Positions 5,642 to 6,394 of a DNA stretch of 6,394 bases are shown here, in pieces. The translations under genes and the position numbers were made by a program. Positions within the stretch are counted from its first letter, which is position 1. Every line of letters begins with the position of its first letter. Under the pieces are notes generated by a model. The model did not search any database and was not told the origin of the DNA. It saw nothing but the letters and a program-made list of their open reading frames with translations. Source of the stretch: Gammaproteobacteria bacterium (GTDB taxonomy: Bacteria > Pseudomonadota > Gammaproteobacteria > SAR86 > TMED112); NCBI GenBank assembly GCA_002683115.1, contig NYSP01000019.1, forward strand, positions 1 through 6,394. Direction: 5' to 3'.

Positions 5642-6394
5642 TAATTGCTGCTATAACCTCATCATAAGTGCTTGAAATTTTTTCAAGCTCTATTTTTTGG
5701 CTTTTTACCTTTAGCTCCCTAGCATTTTGGTCAAGGTATTTTAAGACTAGATTTTTCAGCTCGACGGAATCGCTAAATGTCTCATAGACTCCAGAATCAC
5801 AAAGTCTTTTCTTAAGTTCTTTATAATTTTCTAATTTTGATCCTGTTATAGAGAGAGTACCAGCATATGTTGGTTCCATAAAATTATGACCCCTATCAAA
5901 TATTATGCTGCCTGCAACAACTGCAATATCGCAAACTGAATAAAAATTTAATAATTCTCCAGTTAAATCAAATATTACTATGTCATTTGTATTTGAGTTT
6001 TCTCCTTCAAGTAAATTAGAAAACTTTACACAATTTACTGATCTTTTTTCGAACGTTTCAATGATCCCATTAATTCTCTCAGGATGTCTTGGGGCAATTA
6101 TTAATTTTAAACCTTGTAAGTCCTTTAAAGCTTCATAGAAAAATTCTTCTTCACCCTCATGTGAGCTGCCCAAAACTACCTTTACAGCATTATCATCTAT
6201 GAGAGTTGCAAAACTTTCTGCTAACTCTCCATCAACCGAATAATTTTCTGGATTATTCTTAATATTTCCTAATAATTTAATATCACCTGCACCAAGCTCT
6301 TTTAATCTGTCCACAGTTTCTTCTGTTTGCGCGAGAAATAAATTTACTCTTGAAAAAATATGTTTCGAAAAATTTTTAAAAAACTTATATCTTT
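5631..6394 (-). CDS. waaA: 3-deoxy-D-manno-octulosonic acid (Kdo) transferase, C-terminal part (5' end outside window)
   Basis: WaaA (KdtA) transfers Kdo from CMP-Kdo to the lipid A precursor on the inner leaflet of the inner membrane, a core step of lipopolysaccharide synthesis. The frame is open through the right edge (first complete codon at 6390-6392) and gives 253 visible residues of a protein usually about 420 long; the missing part holds the N-terminal anchor and acceptor domain. The GTG at 6312-6314 is internal: the residues before it, SRVNLFLAQTEET, match the family segment ending in LAQTE. Further landmarks of the GT-B donor domain are LLGNIK, VLGSSHEGEEEFFYEAL (E. coli THEGEE), IIAPRHPERI (VPRHPER), DLTGELLNFYSVCDIAVVAGS (DTMGEL...YGVSDVAFVGGS) and DRGHNFMEP, aligned with the CMP-Kdo-binding GGHNPLE motif. 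The first Gly and the Pro of that motif are Arg and Phe here. It overlaps miaA by 11 bases. Confidence 0.92.
   Translation of the reverse strand, partial: RYKFFKNFSKHIFSRVNLFLAQTEETVDRLKELGAGDIKLLGNIKNNPENYSVDGELAESFATLIDDNAVKVVLGSSHEGEEEFFYEALKDLQGLKLIIAPRHPERINGIIETFEKRSVNCVKFSNLLEGENSNTNDIVIFDLTGELLNFYSVCDIAVVAGSIIFDRGHNFMEPTYAGTLSITGSKLENYKELKKRLCDSGVYETFSDSVELKNLVLKYLDQNARELKVKSQKIELEKISSTYDEVIAAINEL

Noticed and set aside
5631..6314. GTG at 6312-6314 as the start of a short 227-residue protein
   Set aside because: The frame continues without a stop to the right edge and encodes the WaaA segment ending LAQTE just before it, so the GTG is internal.

Overview
The window is a piece of a bacterial chromosome that is AT-rich and almost entirely coding. 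It holds eight housekeeping genes, two of them cut by the window edges, and no mobile element, RNA gene, CRISPR array or repeat that I can see. A lipopolysaccharide gene (waaA) points to a Gram-negative bacterium. The purA-hflC-hflK-miaA order is the classic gammaproteobacterial hfl neighbourhood. The AT-rich bases, shortened proteins and near absence of spacers suggest a streamlined, probably free-living aquatic gammaproteobacterium such as the SAR86 type. That placement is inference from style and gene order, not proven.

Layout: on the + strand, from the left edge to 1556, run ribH (3' part), nusB and proC. They are joined by an ATGA overlap and a 1-base gap, so they read as one transcription unit entering from the left. 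On the - strand, from the right edge down to 1542, run waaA (3' part), miaA, hflK, hflC and purA. These are joined by overlaps of 11, 4 and 11 bases and then a 5-base gap, so they read as a second unit entering from the right. The two units meet tail to tail, with the ends of proC and purA overlapping by 15 bases. Only 6 bases (782 and 2805-2809) lie outside a gene, so no promoter is evident in the window and there is no gene-free stretch to describe.

Functions: RibH makes the riboflavin precursor lumazine, NusB is an rRNA antitermination factor and ProC performs the last step of proline synthesis. WaaA adds Kdo to lipid A, MiaA prenylates A37 of tRNAs, HflK and HflC form the membrane complex that surrounds and modulates the FtsH protease, and PurA commits IMP to AMP. 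These jobs are mostly unrelated, and the linkage looks like genome compaction. The exception is hflK-hflC, whose products act as one complex and whose starts have the only strong Shine-Dalgarno sequences in the window.

Points of interest: hfq and hflX, which normally sit between miaA and hflK in gammaproteobacteria, are absent from that position. MiaA lacks several basic residues that are normally conserved. The two operons converge with no visible terminator. I found no undescribed multi-gene system.
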